A DNA stretch of 64,000 nucleotides from Kingdonia uniflora (GCA_014058105.1 JACGCM010001272.1:4092001-4156000); one strand, 5' to 3'. Counted from the stretch's first letter, positions 11,410-23,057 are shown. The notes: generated by a model not told the origin, from the sequence alone. Numbers and translations are program-made.

Positions 11410-12066
11410 GGTTTTTTCAAGTGTTTGAATGAAATTTCCCATAGAGAGTAGCTGATAAAACAACTAATTTTGATAATATTACAATAGAGGGAAGGTGTTT
11501 GATGAAATGCCTAAACGAATGTCTTAAAAAAACTAAGTATAAAGAGATGCACACACAATAGAAGGCACATCAGGTGTTTGAGGAAATACCTCAAAGAAAA
11601 ATCACCAAAAAAACTAAGTATGGAGAAGGAAAGAAATACACAAAGTTGCAGGCTTTTTCCGCGTAGTTCAGAACTGCGTGACAACCTTGGGAGACACGAG
11701 GCTTAATCTGGTCTCTCTGTCTAACACGCAGTTCAGAACTGCGGTGTAAACAGAGAGACCAGATTAAGTCACGTGTCTCCCAAGGTTGCCATGTAGTTCT
11801 GAACTGTGCGGCAAGAGCCTGCAACTTAATGAAGAAATTCCTCCCTCTCCATACTTAAGTTTTTTTTTTGGGTCAGTTTTTTTGAGGCATTTCCTCAAAT
11901 ACCTTCCCTTACCCTCTATACATGTGCATTGGTTCGTACTTAGTTTTTTTTTTCCTCTTTCATTTAGGTATTTCCTCAAACACCTTCCTTATATTGAAAA
12001 ATTAGTTCCATTAGTTTTTTATGAGCTTTTCTTTATGGGGAATTTCTTTAAACACTTGAAAACACC
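11410..12066. repeat. Large foldback inverted repeat, arms about 315 bp
   Basis: The segment 11,410-11,720 reads as an imperfect reverse complement of 11,750-12,066. Matching landmarks include the GCAGGCT / AGCCTGC pair at 11,648 and 11,816, the CTAAGTATGGAGA / TCTCCATACTTAAG pair, the repeated GTGTTTGAGGAAATACCT / AGGTATTTCCTCAAACAC pairs, and TTCAAGTGTTT / AAACACTTGAA at the outside. It begins just outside the 3' LTR of element A and its right arm runs into the left end of the PIF element. Transcribed across, it would make a long hairpin RNA. Confidence 0.85.
11645..11825. repeat. Core hairpin of the foldback, 76-bp arms, 29-base loop
   Basis: 11,645-11,720 and 11,750-11,825 pair with few mismatches. 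The loop holds a further palindrome, CGCAGTTCAGAACTGCG. The motif GCAGTTC.GAACTGC is present in both arms and the loop, and again in altered form at 16,095-16,115 at the far end of the PIF element. Confidence 0.85.
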
Positions 12067-12282
12067 AAGTATGGAATATATTTTTTCTCTTCTTCATACT
12101 TTTTTTTTTGGTAAACTTTCTTTGAGTCATTTCCTCAAACACCTCTGCATACGTAGTTGTTTTTTGACCACATTTAAACCATAATATATTATTTTATGAT
12201 CACTATTGTGATACTTGGTTGTTTTATGACCTCCCCAATATACTTGTTTTATTTGGTGATCAACAACACAATATTTTATTGG

Positions 12283-12600
12283 GGTAAACTTGCCAAGTAG
12301 CTCAATAGCTATATTCATGTAGAAACTTGTTGATCAAGTAACTCAACGACTATATTCATGTAGAAACTTGCTAATCAAGTAGCTCAGCGACTATATTCAT
12401 GTAGAAACTTATTAACCAAGTAGTTAAACAACTATATTCCCGTAGAAACTTGTTGACCAAGTAGCTCAACGGCTATATTCATGTGGAACTTGTTGACCAA
12501 GTAGCTTAACGGTTATATTCATGTAAAATTTGTTGACCAAGTAGCTTAATGGCTATATTCCCGTGGAAACTTGTTGACCAAGTAGCTCAACAGCTAGTCT
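12283..12600 (+). repeat. Subterminal tandem repeat of the PIF element, eight units of 40-41 bp
   Basis: The unit CTTGTTGACCAAGTAGCTCAACGGCTATATTCATGTAGAA, in variants, recurs with AAGTAG at 12,295, 12,336, 12,377, 12,418, 12,459, 12,499, 12,539 and 12,580. The same unit is found inverted in three copies at the other end of the element (15,905-16,030). Subterminal repeats often bind the transposase in plant DNA transposons. Confidence 0.9.
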
Positions 12601-12608
12601 TTTTCATC

Positions 12609-12614
12609 TATAAA
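12609..12614 (+). promoter_or_regulatory. TATA box of PIF ORF1
   Basis: TATAAA in the context CATCTATAAAGG, directly after the repeats and about 50 bp before the ORF1 region. The same context occurs in inverted form before the transposase. Confidence 0.55.
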
Positions 12615-12661
12615 GGATGTAATTCATCTTCTGCACTCTATGCTCTTAATCTTCTACACTC

Positions 12662-14246
12662 TTGTCCCTCCTTAGCTTACAAGCAAAACCACCAAGTCAT
12701 CCTCAAGCTCCCAATCTAATTTTCAAAACCACTCTCAATCCTCCAATACGAACCAACAAGAGAACATATTTCAGATGTAATTCAACACATTTAATTCATC
12801 GCAAATGCCTAACCTTTCCCAATATTGTGATCACCATGTTCGACAACTATTCCCGCCACACGACAATTAATTTAAATCTCAAGCCCAAGGCTATTACCCT
12901 CATTACCAAAACTAAGGATATTACCCTCAATTTGTTCCTCATACGGGCTCGTACTCTTAACTGGAGAATCTATATTTTTCATCTCACACTGGTGGAAGTT
13001 TGAGTACCAGGCCGATGAGAGGTACATAGGTTTTAAATGATTTAAACCTTAATACATTACCGGTTGTATCTCCAGTCATCTCTCCGGCTCTCAATCTGAT
13101 TCTTACAAGAAGTATTACGCGCTAAAAGGCAAAACCTAAAAGAAAGACGGCACCGATACCTATTGTAGCTGAGGATGTAGTTAAGGTTGCGGATAAAATT
13201 GATGACAACAAAGAAAGATACAAGAACTCCTAAAATTGGTCGTCCGATGACTTCATGAATCCCGCATGCATTTGGTCCCAAGTATCTCAATACTTCACTA
13301 CCACAAACAACCAAAAAGCTGCTACATTTTGGCTCAAGGTGCGTGACCAATTCAACTTATTTTATAATAACCAATCGATGTGGCGATCAACCAACGGTGT
13401 TAATTGCGCGTATAAGGGGCAGCTCAATAAGGATTGTTCGATTTTTAGAGGCATCATTCAAGACCTCAAAAGTCGATATTTTATCGGCATTGGAACGGGC
13501 AACTTCATAAGTAATTTTTTTTCTCATTTCATTAATTTTGTTAGGTAAATCGTACTCATTAAAATTTAAAACTTAATTTCTCAGGATGTATGGCATACGA
13601 GACATTCGAAAAAATACAAAAAAATAACCATTCTAATTTTGGGAAGCTTGCAAAGTTTTGGAGTATTGCCCAAAATGGTCACAAATTCATCACATCGGGC
13701 AACCCGGCCACAACGTCGCTAGGAAGTCAAAATTTAAGGATATCCTAGGTAGCTCCATCAACATCGATCCCTCTACACCTACTTCCGGTACTCCAAATGT
13801 TGTAATTCTGGATGATTCTACCGACATGGACGCACCACTATATGTTTGTGGGGAGGTACGACCAGACGACCAAAAAAATACACGATAAAAGAAGCAGTAA
13901 AGTCAAGTATAGCTTATTGGGGGAAAAAGATGTTTGAAACGATAACAAATATGATGGTGACATGGAAGGTGAGAGACAAGCACACAAAAGAAGAAAAAGA
14001 AGCTAGAGCTAAAGCACGAGAATAACTAAAGTTGGCTAGAGAGGCAGAGATTCAAAGGAGGCCTGAAGTGGAGCTAACTAGAAATAAAGCCATTGAAGAT
14101 GCACATTTGGTTAAGGTGACGATAACGGACACAACTAACCTACTACTGACACAAATATGTTGGATGAAGAACAAATTAAACTTTATTCCAAGAAGTTGAA
14201 GGAGCTGTGTCTAACCTATGACGACATTTCTAGCGATGAAGATTGA
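12662..14246 (+). pseudogene. PIF/Harbinger ORF1, Myb/SANT-like (NAM-associated) protein, broken
   Basis: Across + frames there is a Gln/Tyr/Pro-rich N-terminus (GYYPQFVPHTGSYS near 12,920), a basic stretch, then the SANT-like core at 13,220-13,550: SSDDFMNPACIWSQVSQYF, FWLKVRDQFNLFYNN and KDCSIFRGIIQDLKSRYF. A second part encodes a region with DILGSSINIDPSTPTSG (13,708 onward), then a charged helix (EEKEARAKARE, EDAHLV) and the end LCLTYDDISSDED with stop at 14,244-14,246. Such ORF1 proteins act with the transposase in DNA binding and nuclear entry. Stops and frame changes near 12,890, 13,025, 13,545, 13,640 and 13,890 break it. Confidence 0.7.
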
Positions 14247-14405
14247 TGTAATCCTTAACGTTAATAGTAGTTCTTAAGTTCTGTCATTTCATTATTTGAA
14301 TAAAACTGTTATCAATCGTAAGTATTCCGCAAAACATACTTCAATCAAGTTGAGAAAATACATTTCAACTTCAGTATAAAACTCCAAACTTTAAAACAAA
14401 ATATA

Positions 14406-15774
14406 TTACTCTGCTCCTTTTTTATTCCACAAATACGCGACAAGTTCATTTCGTAATTGGAAATGAGCACCTTCATTTCTAATTTTTTGAATCTTCTCGA
14501 TGTACTATACCATAGTATTGATCGCGTGTCTTAGATTTAACGTCTCCTTCCAAGTATCTATGAATTTTATAAACTCTGGATCAATATCTACTTGCCGGAT
14601 GTTAGAATGACGTTCATCTTCGACGATCATGTTGTGCATGATTATACATGCCTACATAACATTTGTTAGATCACTAGGCTTCCAAAATCACGTACCGTGT
14701 GCCAATATTTTGAACCTAGCTTGTAATACCCCAAAAACACGTTCTACCTCTTTCCAGCATGCCTCTTACATCTTTACAAAATATCTTTCGGTATTGTTGG
14801 ACGAATTTCTTATGGTTGGAATAATTGTTTACCATTTTGGATAGACAACATCCGCTAAATAATACCCCATAGTGTGTAGGACCGTGCCTATATTATAATT
14901 GCATGGCGGCGCAACTCCATTAGACAAGTTGTTGAAAAATTACCCTTAATGTAAGGCATTCACGTCATTGTTAGAACCAGGAACCCCAAAGAATGTGTAC
15001 CATATCCAAAGATCTTGTGATGCAACTGCTTCTAAAATCACCGTTGGTATTTTCTTATACTCGACCGATATATTATCCTACCCACCCGGTAAGATAATTT
15101 TTCCATTTCCAATACATACAATCTAAACTACCTAACATTCCCGGGAAGCCCCGCGATCCATTCACTTCTAACAAGTATAATGTATCACTTTTATAAGGAG
15201 ATCTAAGGTATTGAGCTTTAAATAGTATTATAATTGTTTTGCAAAAAATTTTCAAACTCAAATTGCCCGTAGACTCCCCAATTCGAACGTATTCGTCTTG
15301 GGCGTCTACGCTCATACCGTAACATAACATGTGAAGTGCATACGCTATCTTTTGGTGCGATGATAAGCCCATTGTTTTAGCTGTATTTTCTCTTTGAATA
15401 AAATAGGGGTTTATATAAATAACTTGATTATGAATACGTTGATACACATCTTTGGTCATACGGAATCGACGACGAAATGGGATACCTTTGAAGACTGGGT
15501 TGGCACCAAAATAGTCTCGATTAAGGCTAAACTCACCCAATTTATGATCATAGACTTTTCATTTGTCAATCCTCCTATTTTACTACCCCCTCCGCCTCCT
15601 TGATAATGTCACCGACTATTTTTTTTCTTCCACTTCTCCCATTTTTATGAGAACCTTACTATATTCATGCATCATCATAATTTGACATTGGAAGAGCTCT
15701 TCACTTTTGGATAATGATGAAGATGATAATGACAAGGATGAGAGTGACGGGTCAGACATGATTAGGTCAGACAT
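14406..15774 (-). pseudogene. PIF/Harbinger DDE transposase (ALP1-like), broken
   Basis: The start is probably the ATG at 15,774 (MSDLIMSDPSLSS), followed by a Ser-rich acidic leader. The catalytic region begins with GIPFRRRFRMTKDVYQRI, LSSHQKIAYALHMLCYG and DEYVRIGESTGN, then GMLGSLDCMYWKWKN with the first Asp. After a stop and a 1-bp frame change near 15,055-15,075 it continues with ILEAVASQDLWIWYTFFG and NNDVNAL (second Asp), later VERVFGVLQARFKI (Glu), and ends ...AYLWNKKGAE with the stop at 14,406-14,408. The Asp-Asp-Glu residues all remain, so inactivation came through stops and frameshifts. It is convergent with ORF1, with about 160 bp between their ends. Confidence 0.88.
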
Positions 15775-15881
15775 GATTGGGCAAAATTAATAACAAAAGA
15801 ATAAAAGTAGAGTTTAGCAGATTAAGAGAATAAAGTTGAGTGTAGAAGAGTAAGAGAATAAAATGTATAAGATGAATGGTT

Positions 15882-15887
15882 TTTATA
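15882..15887 (-). promoter_or_regulatory. TATA box of PIF transposase
   Basis: TATAAA on the - strand in the context CATCTATAAAAACC, 108 bp before the transposase ATG. It mirrors the TATA box at 12,609 in the opposite end of the element. Confidence 0.55.
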
Positions 15888-15904
15888 GATGGAAAAAATT
15901 AGCC

Positions 15905-16030
15905 ATTGGGTTTCTTATCAAACAAGTTTGGCCAAAAAACTAGCCGTTGAGCTACTTGCCAAGCAAGTTTGCCCAAAAATATAGTCGTTGAGCTTCTTAT
16001 TGAATAAGTATGCCCAAAACTATAAGCCTT
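15905..16030 (-). repeat. Inverted subterminal repeats at right end of PIF element, three 41-42 bp units
   Basis: Units starting AGCCATTGGGTTTC, AGCCGTTGAGCTAC and AGTCGTTGAGCTTC. They are reverse complements of the CAAGTAGCTCAACGGCT unit at 12,283-12,600. Confidence 0.8.
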
Positions 16031-16279
16031 CTGATCACAAAAAAAACAAAGTATGAAGAGGGGAAAATTAAAATTTTCATGCAGGCTTTAGCCGCGCAGT
16101 TTAGAACTGCGCGTCATGAACTAGCCGTTAGCCAACTTTAAACCATAACCATCCACGTGTGTCTATTATGAGCATAAACTTTTCATGCAATTCTGAAGTG
16201 CGGGGTATGTGAGCCACTTAAAGCTTAACAAATGTCACCATTCCATTGGGTTAAAGGATACACGCAGTTAAGAAGTTTA

Positions 16280-16455
16280 GGGCATCAATCTACCAAAAAT
16301 CTACCTAGAGGGTGGTGATACCACACTCAAGTTGGGTTTGGGGTGGCCACATCAGCCAATCCACCTAGTTGTTGTGGGTGGATTCAAGGTAGAGCAATGT
16401 GAAGGATGCAATCCACCTTGCTACATCATCCTTCACCTAGCTGCTACAGATGCTC
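16280..16455. mobile_element. Candidate MITE, about 176 bp
   Basis: It begins GGGCATCAATCTACC and ends GCTGCTACAGATGCTC, giving short imperfect terminal inverted repeats (GGGCATC / GATGCTC). TTA lies before and TAA after, so a target duplication is not settled. Internal CAATCCACCT / AGGTGGATTG-like stretches give further pairing. There is no coding capacity. Confidence 0.4.
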
Positions 16456-16469
16456 TAAAGGGTGTTGAT

Positions 16470-18590
16470 CATCTCACAGACCTTCCTGTTAACATTTTCG
16501 AAGAGTTCAAAGTCTTCATTTAGATATTTTTCGGCCTCACTAGACCATATGATGAACATGTCCCTTGTAATATTGTAGAGTTTAGTTTATGTTAAGCCTG
16601 CAACCAAAAGTAGAATCTAAAAGTGTTTACAATATATTTCGGGCTTTAAATAGGACATTGTGTTTTGGCCTATACACGGTCTAAGTTCAATGCTGGGTGG
16701 ACGGATATAACTACTTTTCTTGGAAGCTTAATGAGGGATAATCACGAGGGACAAACTTGAAATTCTTAGTGTTATGGCTAATAAACCTAGGGGATGATGG
16801 AATAGGGAACACATACTATGATACGAAAATATCATATTCTAGCAATCACAGACAATTTAAAACTAATAGCTTGAAAGTAAATAATACACAATTTATATCC
16901 TGAAGGAAACTCACGAGTCGGTGAAAATCTCCGACCTAAGAAATTTAATAGTAAATAAATCAACCATTACACAAGAGTTAAACAACGCCTTTGTTACCTC
17001 ACTAAGTATCCGCTTGCTTTGCTATGCCCTAGCCAAAGTCTCTACGTCCTCTTCGGTCTTTATTATCTCCATGAATCTCCTTAGAATAACTTGCGCCTCA
17101 AAGCTTAGCCATTTGCATCTCAAAGCTTCGCCACACTCGAATTCCCCGAGCAAGTATGAATTGAAGATTAAGATTTGTTTTTCTATTTGAGGGTTTAAAA
17201 ATACTTTTTGCAATTCCTCAAATCAAATACCAAAAGCTTAGGAGAAGCTAATGGTTTCTCTCTCAACAACCTAAATCATTTTCTTTAACAATGGAGTTAA
17301 CAATTACAAGAGAATTATAGATTGGTTGATTCCAGGGTTAGAAAGAAAGTTTTCTTCAAAGAGTGAAACCCTAATTTTGATGGAGAGAGGCTATGATTTC
17401 TAATTTTTATTTTTAATAAATGGCATAATTTTAGAAATCATCAAAAGAGTTAGAATTTTGAGAAAGGTTTAAAATAAATGGAAAAAATTATACCTGGAAA
17501 AGTTTTACTTGGAAAATCATTTTCTAAGTTTTCATCGTAAAAAATTAAACTTATCTGTACCTTCTCGAGGGGATTCTTTGTATGTTGATTATTTCATGTA
17601 GACGATCTCCGTTATTTGCGCTTCATCGGGAATTGAGTCGTCTGTAACACAACTTTAACCTATGATTTTTGTAACGAAACGACATTCTAAAATATAGTAA
17701 AAACTAACTTCCAACATTCTTCCAAGTATAATTCGCATCCATAAGTCGAAGGGCCTACTAAACTTGGGAGTACAAAGAGCGAATAGTACCGTACAACCCA
17801 AAGATCATTTTCTAATCTCTCCAAACCCATATAACTCTAATAATCGTGCCTCTCCTCCGAACATCTACTTCCATGGAAACCCTTTGCATCTCATTCCTTC
17901 TGCTGCACTTAAGCCAATAATGAGAAGAAACTTCTTTCACTTTTTTAATAATAAAGGAATCCTTCAGAAAATAGTCAGTTCATCACTCCATCACTTCATC
18001 TTAATGTTTTGGTATTTTAGAAAATTATGTTTCTTAAAGAGTTCTTGGAATTCCACGACTTAAGGAGTCGTATTGGCAATGTTCCCCTACTAAGCCTTAT
18101 CATTTGTATACAATTATACAGTTTACTAATTATAGTTTTTTAAACTAGGGATTAAAAAATCCCATAATTTTAAATACTCACGATTTAGACGAGTACTGGT
18201 GCTCTATTTCTAAGAAAAGATGATAAGATGTAAATTTCCACTTGATAATGCAGCTTTCTCGTGACAAAATAATTTTTGGAGCTTTTTAAGGTTGGACATA
18301 ACTTCAAAGAAAATAGGTAAATGCCGAAATAGGTTTTACATGGAAACTTAGTCCCATTCCTTTAACTATTAACATAACTACACTTCTCTACCCAATGAGT
18401 GTTCATAATTTTTAACTACACAAAATATTTCAACCAATCATGTCTTATAAATTAACAAACAAAGAAAATAGAGGATAAATTGACAGAAGTGAAAAAAATC
18501 CTAGTATGACAAGCCATACACGAAAATTTCCAATTTACAGATAAAAACAATATAATTCTAAAATATGAATGTGAAGCCCATTGAATTTAT
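16470..18590. other. Stretch without a recognised gene
   Basis: AT-rich sequence. Short frames at 16,921-17,213 (both strands) and 17,764-18,063 (+) show no family that I recognise. An AAACCCTAATTTTGATGG context near 17,370 looks like plant 5' leader or promoter DNA but has no supported gene. Confidence 0.4.
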
Positions 18591-19198
18591 TTAAGTTACA
18601 CTCAACAATAATAAAAAATAAATATAACCTTCCAAAAAGATACTAATTGCAGTAAACGACATCTCGACCAAAATGGGTGGCAGTACGATACTCTTGAACT
18701 TGATCAAAGGATTAGGTTTTTCAACCACTTCGCTTTCTAAGTTGAACACACCAAAGTCAGGAAGGCCCTTTGGACAATAAAGATTTATGGTATCATTTGA
18801 GAAATAGATGCAATTGGGCTTCTATTCAGAGGATGAGATTGGCATAGATGAGTTCTTACCCAAGAATAAAGTTTGTCCCCTCAAGTTTTTCACCTGATCC
18901 TTCCAATCAACTGGTAAATGAGATCGAAGTTTATCCTGATTGGTGTATGGCTATAGCTTATATAGTTTGAATCCAATAGTTAGATATCTTAGTTCCCGAC
19001 GAACAACTCTAGAAACAAATAACACTTCCTCGAACATGTCCACAAGATACACCATGCTATATGTGAAATCTGGATCCTCAATAAGTGACAAGTAAGGCGG
19101 TACCATAAAATTTATTCCCTTGATACATCCATTATGAAATTTTAGAATATAGACTAATTGTGCTTGTATGACAAGATAAAACTTACTTTTATAGTAAA
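18591..19198 (-). pseudogene. DUF295 (KIB/F-box associated) gene, C-terminal fragment
   Basis: One - frame runs from the Helitron junction to a stop at 18,591-18,593. It reads KFYLVIQAQLVYI, GINFMVPPYLSLIEDPDFTY, YLVDMFEEVLFVSRVV, then the family signatures FKLYKL, VKNLRGQTLFLGKNSS, PNCIYFSND and GLPDFGVFNLESE. This is the C-terminal half of the DUF295 beta-propeller domain found in plant F-box and KIB proteins, which act as substrate receptors of SCF ubiquitin ligases. Two in-frame stops (after FKLYKL and after PISSSE) and the missing N-terminal F-box half make it a pseudogene. The reading frame stops exactly where the Helitron end begins, so the rest was separated by that insertion or lost. 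Confidence 0.8.
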
Positions 19199-19225
19199 CT
19201 AGTACAACCCGTGACGATGCATGGG
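19199..19225 (-). repeat. Helitron 3' terminus with hairpin
   Basis: On the - strand the sequence reads CCCATGCATCGTCACGGG, then TTGTA and CTAG, followed by T. A stem-loop (CCC.TG / CA.GGG) about 5 bases before a terminal CTRR, with A/T at the target, is the diagnostic Helitron 3' end. Confidence 0.85.
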
Positions 19226-20555
19226 CAATTACGTCGACGCGCCTTCGGCGCTATTTATTTTAGAATGTTGATATCAGAAAATTTTAATTGCTACTATATA
19301 AGGTTATACACTAAGTAATTGGAATTATTTAGAAGGAGGTTGTATTTGAATAGAGTTGAGAATATGCAGCAAAAAAAATAAATACAAATAAAGTAACTTT
19401 GATATGATTTGTACTAGTATTATAAAGGAGTATACAAATTTTACGATACTAAATAATTGAAATACACCTCCCTATAGTCCTCAAATGATTTCCAGCATAG
19501 TCATAACACGATCATGATATAGGTAACGGTATACGACATAGTTGACATCATCGAAGGCATCTGATATCATTTCCACTTCCTTCATGTAAAACTGAAATTT
19601 TAATAATAGAAATATACAAAGTTACAAATATGGAAGTACAATTTCGTGCCTACTCAAGAGAACTTCCTGATAATTATGAGTTAAGTCAATATACACCAAA
19701 TTAGGTATACCTCATCAATGTGTGTTTGTCTTCATCTTCTTCTTATCATTGATTCCTTCTATTCTACATAGTTTTTAAGCGTAGAATGTTTCTCCCCCTT
19801 TTATTACATCACATCACAATAAATTAATATGGAATGATTCAAATACGATAACTATTAAAATGGGGTTATACATCAATTTTTAATTTTACATATGAACTTC
19901 TGAAATCTATACAAAATTTACATAAGTTTTAAGTTATACAAAGTTGTCATAGAAATGCATTAAGTTTTTCTCATTTCCAAAATTCGTCTTGTCTTTTCTT
20001 TCTCATTCGAAGAAGTTCGTGCTTCTCTTCAGATTGTAATTGGTGTACGATATAAAGAATCACTTTTGATAGCTTGTGATTCTTTGTACGACGTAGTTTA
20101 CGTTCTTCATTTTTATCTTTTGGATCATGTTTTGTATAACTCCAGCAAAAGTGCAACAATTAATAGTCACAGAACTCCGTAGCTGTCGACATCAGACATT
20201 CAAGTTTCTCTTTGATAATCCATTGCCATGGCAATATTTCACTGGTGTTTGTTGAATTTGTGGTTTTAGTATTGTCTATAAAATATGATGTATATTAGTA
20301 ATCATTGAAACCACATTGAGATGAAATATTTGATTATATAAGTACCACACTTACACGTTTATTGTACTCTTCTCACAATGGTTCCATACTTTTCATTAAT
20401 TTCCACCTCCCATATTTAAGGAAAAGATTTTCCTAAATTTAGAGAGTGATTAGTCAGCCATATAAATAAGTCTCATTCTAAAAAACATATTGAATTTTGA
20501 GCTTAAGAAAGATAAATATCAGAGTAGTGGGTCGTGTCATTGTTAAGATATTTAC

Positions 20556-21894
20556 CTACAACAAAACGTCTGGATATACTACATTCATTGTTGTATTAGC
20601 AGCATCTGGTGACAGAAGTACACTAATTCTCTTCGGGGATATACATCTTGACAATGCCACATATAGTTGGCCATGACTGAAAGCGGAAGTTGTTAAATCG
20701 ATCCCAACAAATTTTACTGACAGGCCTTGGGATTTGTTGATGGTTATTGATAATGCTAGCCGAAGTGGGAACTGTCTCCTTATCATAGAAAATGGAAAAT
20801 CGTCAGACGTCTGAGTTAGAGATATTCTTGGTATGAATACCAAGTTTTTAACTTTAAATCCTGCTAAAATTTTTGCTTCGATTAATCTAGGAAAACATCT
20901 CACCACAATTAATCTGGTCCCATTGCATAAATTATCTTTTGGAGCGAGATTACGCAACAAAATTACTGGGCACCCACCTTTCAATCTTAGTCTAAACGGA
21001 GGTAGAATTGAAGGATCGAGTAAGTTCATATATTCTTGGGGATATCGATTTGTGATAGTGTGATCAATTGGGTCTGGTTCTGATAACTTGTCAACGGCAA
21101 GATAAACAATCTCTTGGCCTTAAATTTTGGCCTTAGCTTGAATGTTGATGATGTTAACATCTTCATTACGGGCTGATAGAATCGTGCGCTCAGTAAAGTA
21201 TATAGTTGAGGTTGTCGTAACTTCTTCCAAATGTGGGTAAACTGAACATATTAGCTAATCTAAATTTGTACATTTATTAAATGTCACCAGTAATTCAACT
21301 GTTTCTTTTAGATTAGATCCGATCTACATATATTTTAAACACAAGTGTATTAGTGAACTTTTCACCAAAAAATATATATTAGATAAGATAAATTTAGGTT
21401 ACCTCCAATAATGTATGAGAGAATGCGGCATTCTTAGAGCTGTTGTTGATTAGTCGCATATTCTGCGATAAGGATAGCACTTGTACGTGTCCCTAAATAT
21501 ACGATCTTTTCAAAGAAGTAGAAACAATATCCTCATGGACACCTTTTGGTACTTCTAGAAGAATTTAATGAAAGTTATCTCCTAAAACAACAGTTATTCC
21601 TCCAAATGGCCTTTCATTTCCTAGAACGTCTTGAAGAGATCGATCCACCGCTTCAACGTAATATTTATATTGCATGGGAACTTCATCCCAAATGATAAGC
21701 TTTGCTATTTTGAATAACTCTGCATGTATTGATTGCTTCAAAAACCCACACATTGAGTTCTCGGAGGTGGTTCGTAATGTAGTTTTCCCTCCAAAACATA
21801 GTTGTCCCTCCATAGGTGGAAAGTTGATTGCACTCGGAGATGGTTCATAACTTAGTTTTCCCTCCATAGCTCTCTTTCGTTCTGTATCTTGCAC
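20556..21894 (-). pseudogene. Helitron Pif1-like helicase, C-terminal part
   Basis: 21,894-21,565 encodes [22 protein letters not shown] (Walker B, with Asp-Glu), then [12 protein letters not shown]. The next - segment gives LLEVPKGVHEDIVS, VLSLSQNMRLI up to 21,403, where a GT and an AG near 21,321 could border a small intron. The following part has [54 protein letters not shown] and [13 protein letters not shown], the hallmark C-terminal motifs of Helitron helicases, ending at 20,556. The protein would unwind DNA during rolling-circle transposition. In-frame stops remain and the N-terminal domains are absent. Confidence 0.85.
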
Positions 21895-21899
21895 TCTGT

Positions 21900-23050
21900 G
21901 TTGTTATAGATATGTTGTTATTTATAGACTAATATGGTTTGATGAATTAGTGCAAACTTATGGTAAACCATAGCATGTTATTCTTAAATGAAACCATGAA
22001 TTATTTAACATGCATGTATGTTACGAATTCATGTTATGTTTTTTTATACTGCACTAAACCATAACATGCATTCTTAAATAAAACCATTTCTTGCACTAAT
22101 TCATAGTTCATTGGAGTTGTTTATCTACTTTGCAAAAATAATTCTAAACCTATTAGTGTAGACTTCCAGATGAAATTTACTTCTGTTACGATGATATATA
22201 CTACCCATATACCACTGTTAAGAAATACTTCCGTACATAACCATACAACTACTTGAATGAGTACCTGGGCAGAATTCACATGAGGAGTTGATCCGATACC
22301 CAACAATAAACAATCTTAACCTAGATAATAAAAGAAAGAAAGAAAAAAGAATGATGAAAAAGGTTCTAATTTTTTCAGTAAAATTAAGAGAGAGATTGAG
22401 GGAGATCTTATTGTGGAAGAGAGATTTATACCTGTATTTGTTTTATGCAAAGTGGTTGCAGGTGTTGTTAATGGGAGATACAGTGAGGGTGATAAAAGGA
22501 AGATGAATTTTTGAACTTTAAAGAGAAGCAATTATTTTGGTGGGAAGTAATGTATTAAGTGGACACATGGCACTCAAATAAAAGTAACCATTGCCTAGGG
22601 TTGTAAATACTCTTATATACATCGGACAATACTGCCCCTAGTAAACTTAAAACAATTTTAAACCCTTGATCTATTTTCCCCCGCCTCAAGAGACTCATTA
22701 AGTAGTGTTTGTCTTGATACATGTACCCTAAAATGCAATATAAATAATATCTTGCACTCCCGTCAAACTTGACCAATTCCATGCCATGTTCTTCTCTTTC
22801 CGTGTCTTGCAAGAAAAAAATTGAAATTCAAGGATTTCAAAAAGTAACATTACATAACTAGTATATCAATGTGAGAAGACAATCGAGAACTCACAAGTTA
22901 TAATATAAAATCTCTGATGTCCCAAACTCGTTCTTGCCTCTGCGAGTACACAATCGATTGAGTTTATAGCTCACTGCCTAGTAATTGTAGCCGATCAGCC
23001 AAAGCTCTCAGCCTAGTAATCTAAAATAGAGCCAACCCCAATTATTGATA
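21900..23050. other. Stretch without a recognised gene
   Basis: AT-rich, with a purine-rich run near 22,325-22,400. A short segment near 22,780-22,810 resembles the one at 21,860-21,890 (both - strands begin a MQDTER frame), which may reflect a local duplication. No element boundary is visible. Confidence 0.3.
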
Positions 23051-23057
23051 GGCGTAG

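Larger units (their letters stand above)
11750..16130. mobile_element. PIF/Harbinger DNA transposon, decayed
   Basis: Two convergent genes mark it: an ORF1 of the Myb/SANT-like (NAM-associated) kind on + and an ALP1/Harbinger-type DDE transposase on -. Both ends carry the same parts in inverted order: a GCAGGCT..CGCGCAGTT.AGAACTGCG block, a T/A-rich TTCATACTT segment, 41-bp repeats, then a TATA box and a leader CATCTATAAA..TTCATCTT..CTTCTACACTC. The exact ends and the 3-bp target duplication usual for the family could not be fixed, because element A and the foldback adjoin the left end. Confidence 0.75.
19199..22300 (-). mobile_element. Helitron remnant (3' part; 5' end not found)
   Basis: It is bounded on one side by the terminal hairpin and CTAG at 19,199-19,225 and contains a Helitron-type Pif1 helicase end. 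The Rep/HUH nuclease and the N-terminal helicase part with Walker A are missing, so the copy is a truncated former autonomous element. The right limit given is only approximate; no 5' TC terminus could be identified. The stretch 19,226-20,555 has only a 62-codon basic - frame (19,971-20,159) of unknown nature. Confidence 0.7.

Noticed and set aside
12283..12600. CRISPR-like regular repeats
   Set aside because: Units are directly adjacent without spacers, have inverted counterparts at the other transposon end, and the DNA is from a plant.
13220..14246. Host NAM/Myb-like gene
   Set aside because: It converges with a Harbinger transposase between matching inverted ends, which fits transposon ORF1.
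16921..17213. Possible host exon on either strand
   Set aside because: Short frames, no recognised family, no splice or start support.
22288..22531. Overlapping ORFs on both strands (72 and 71 codons)
   Set aside because: They come from a purine-rich low-complexity run and have no recognisable similarity.
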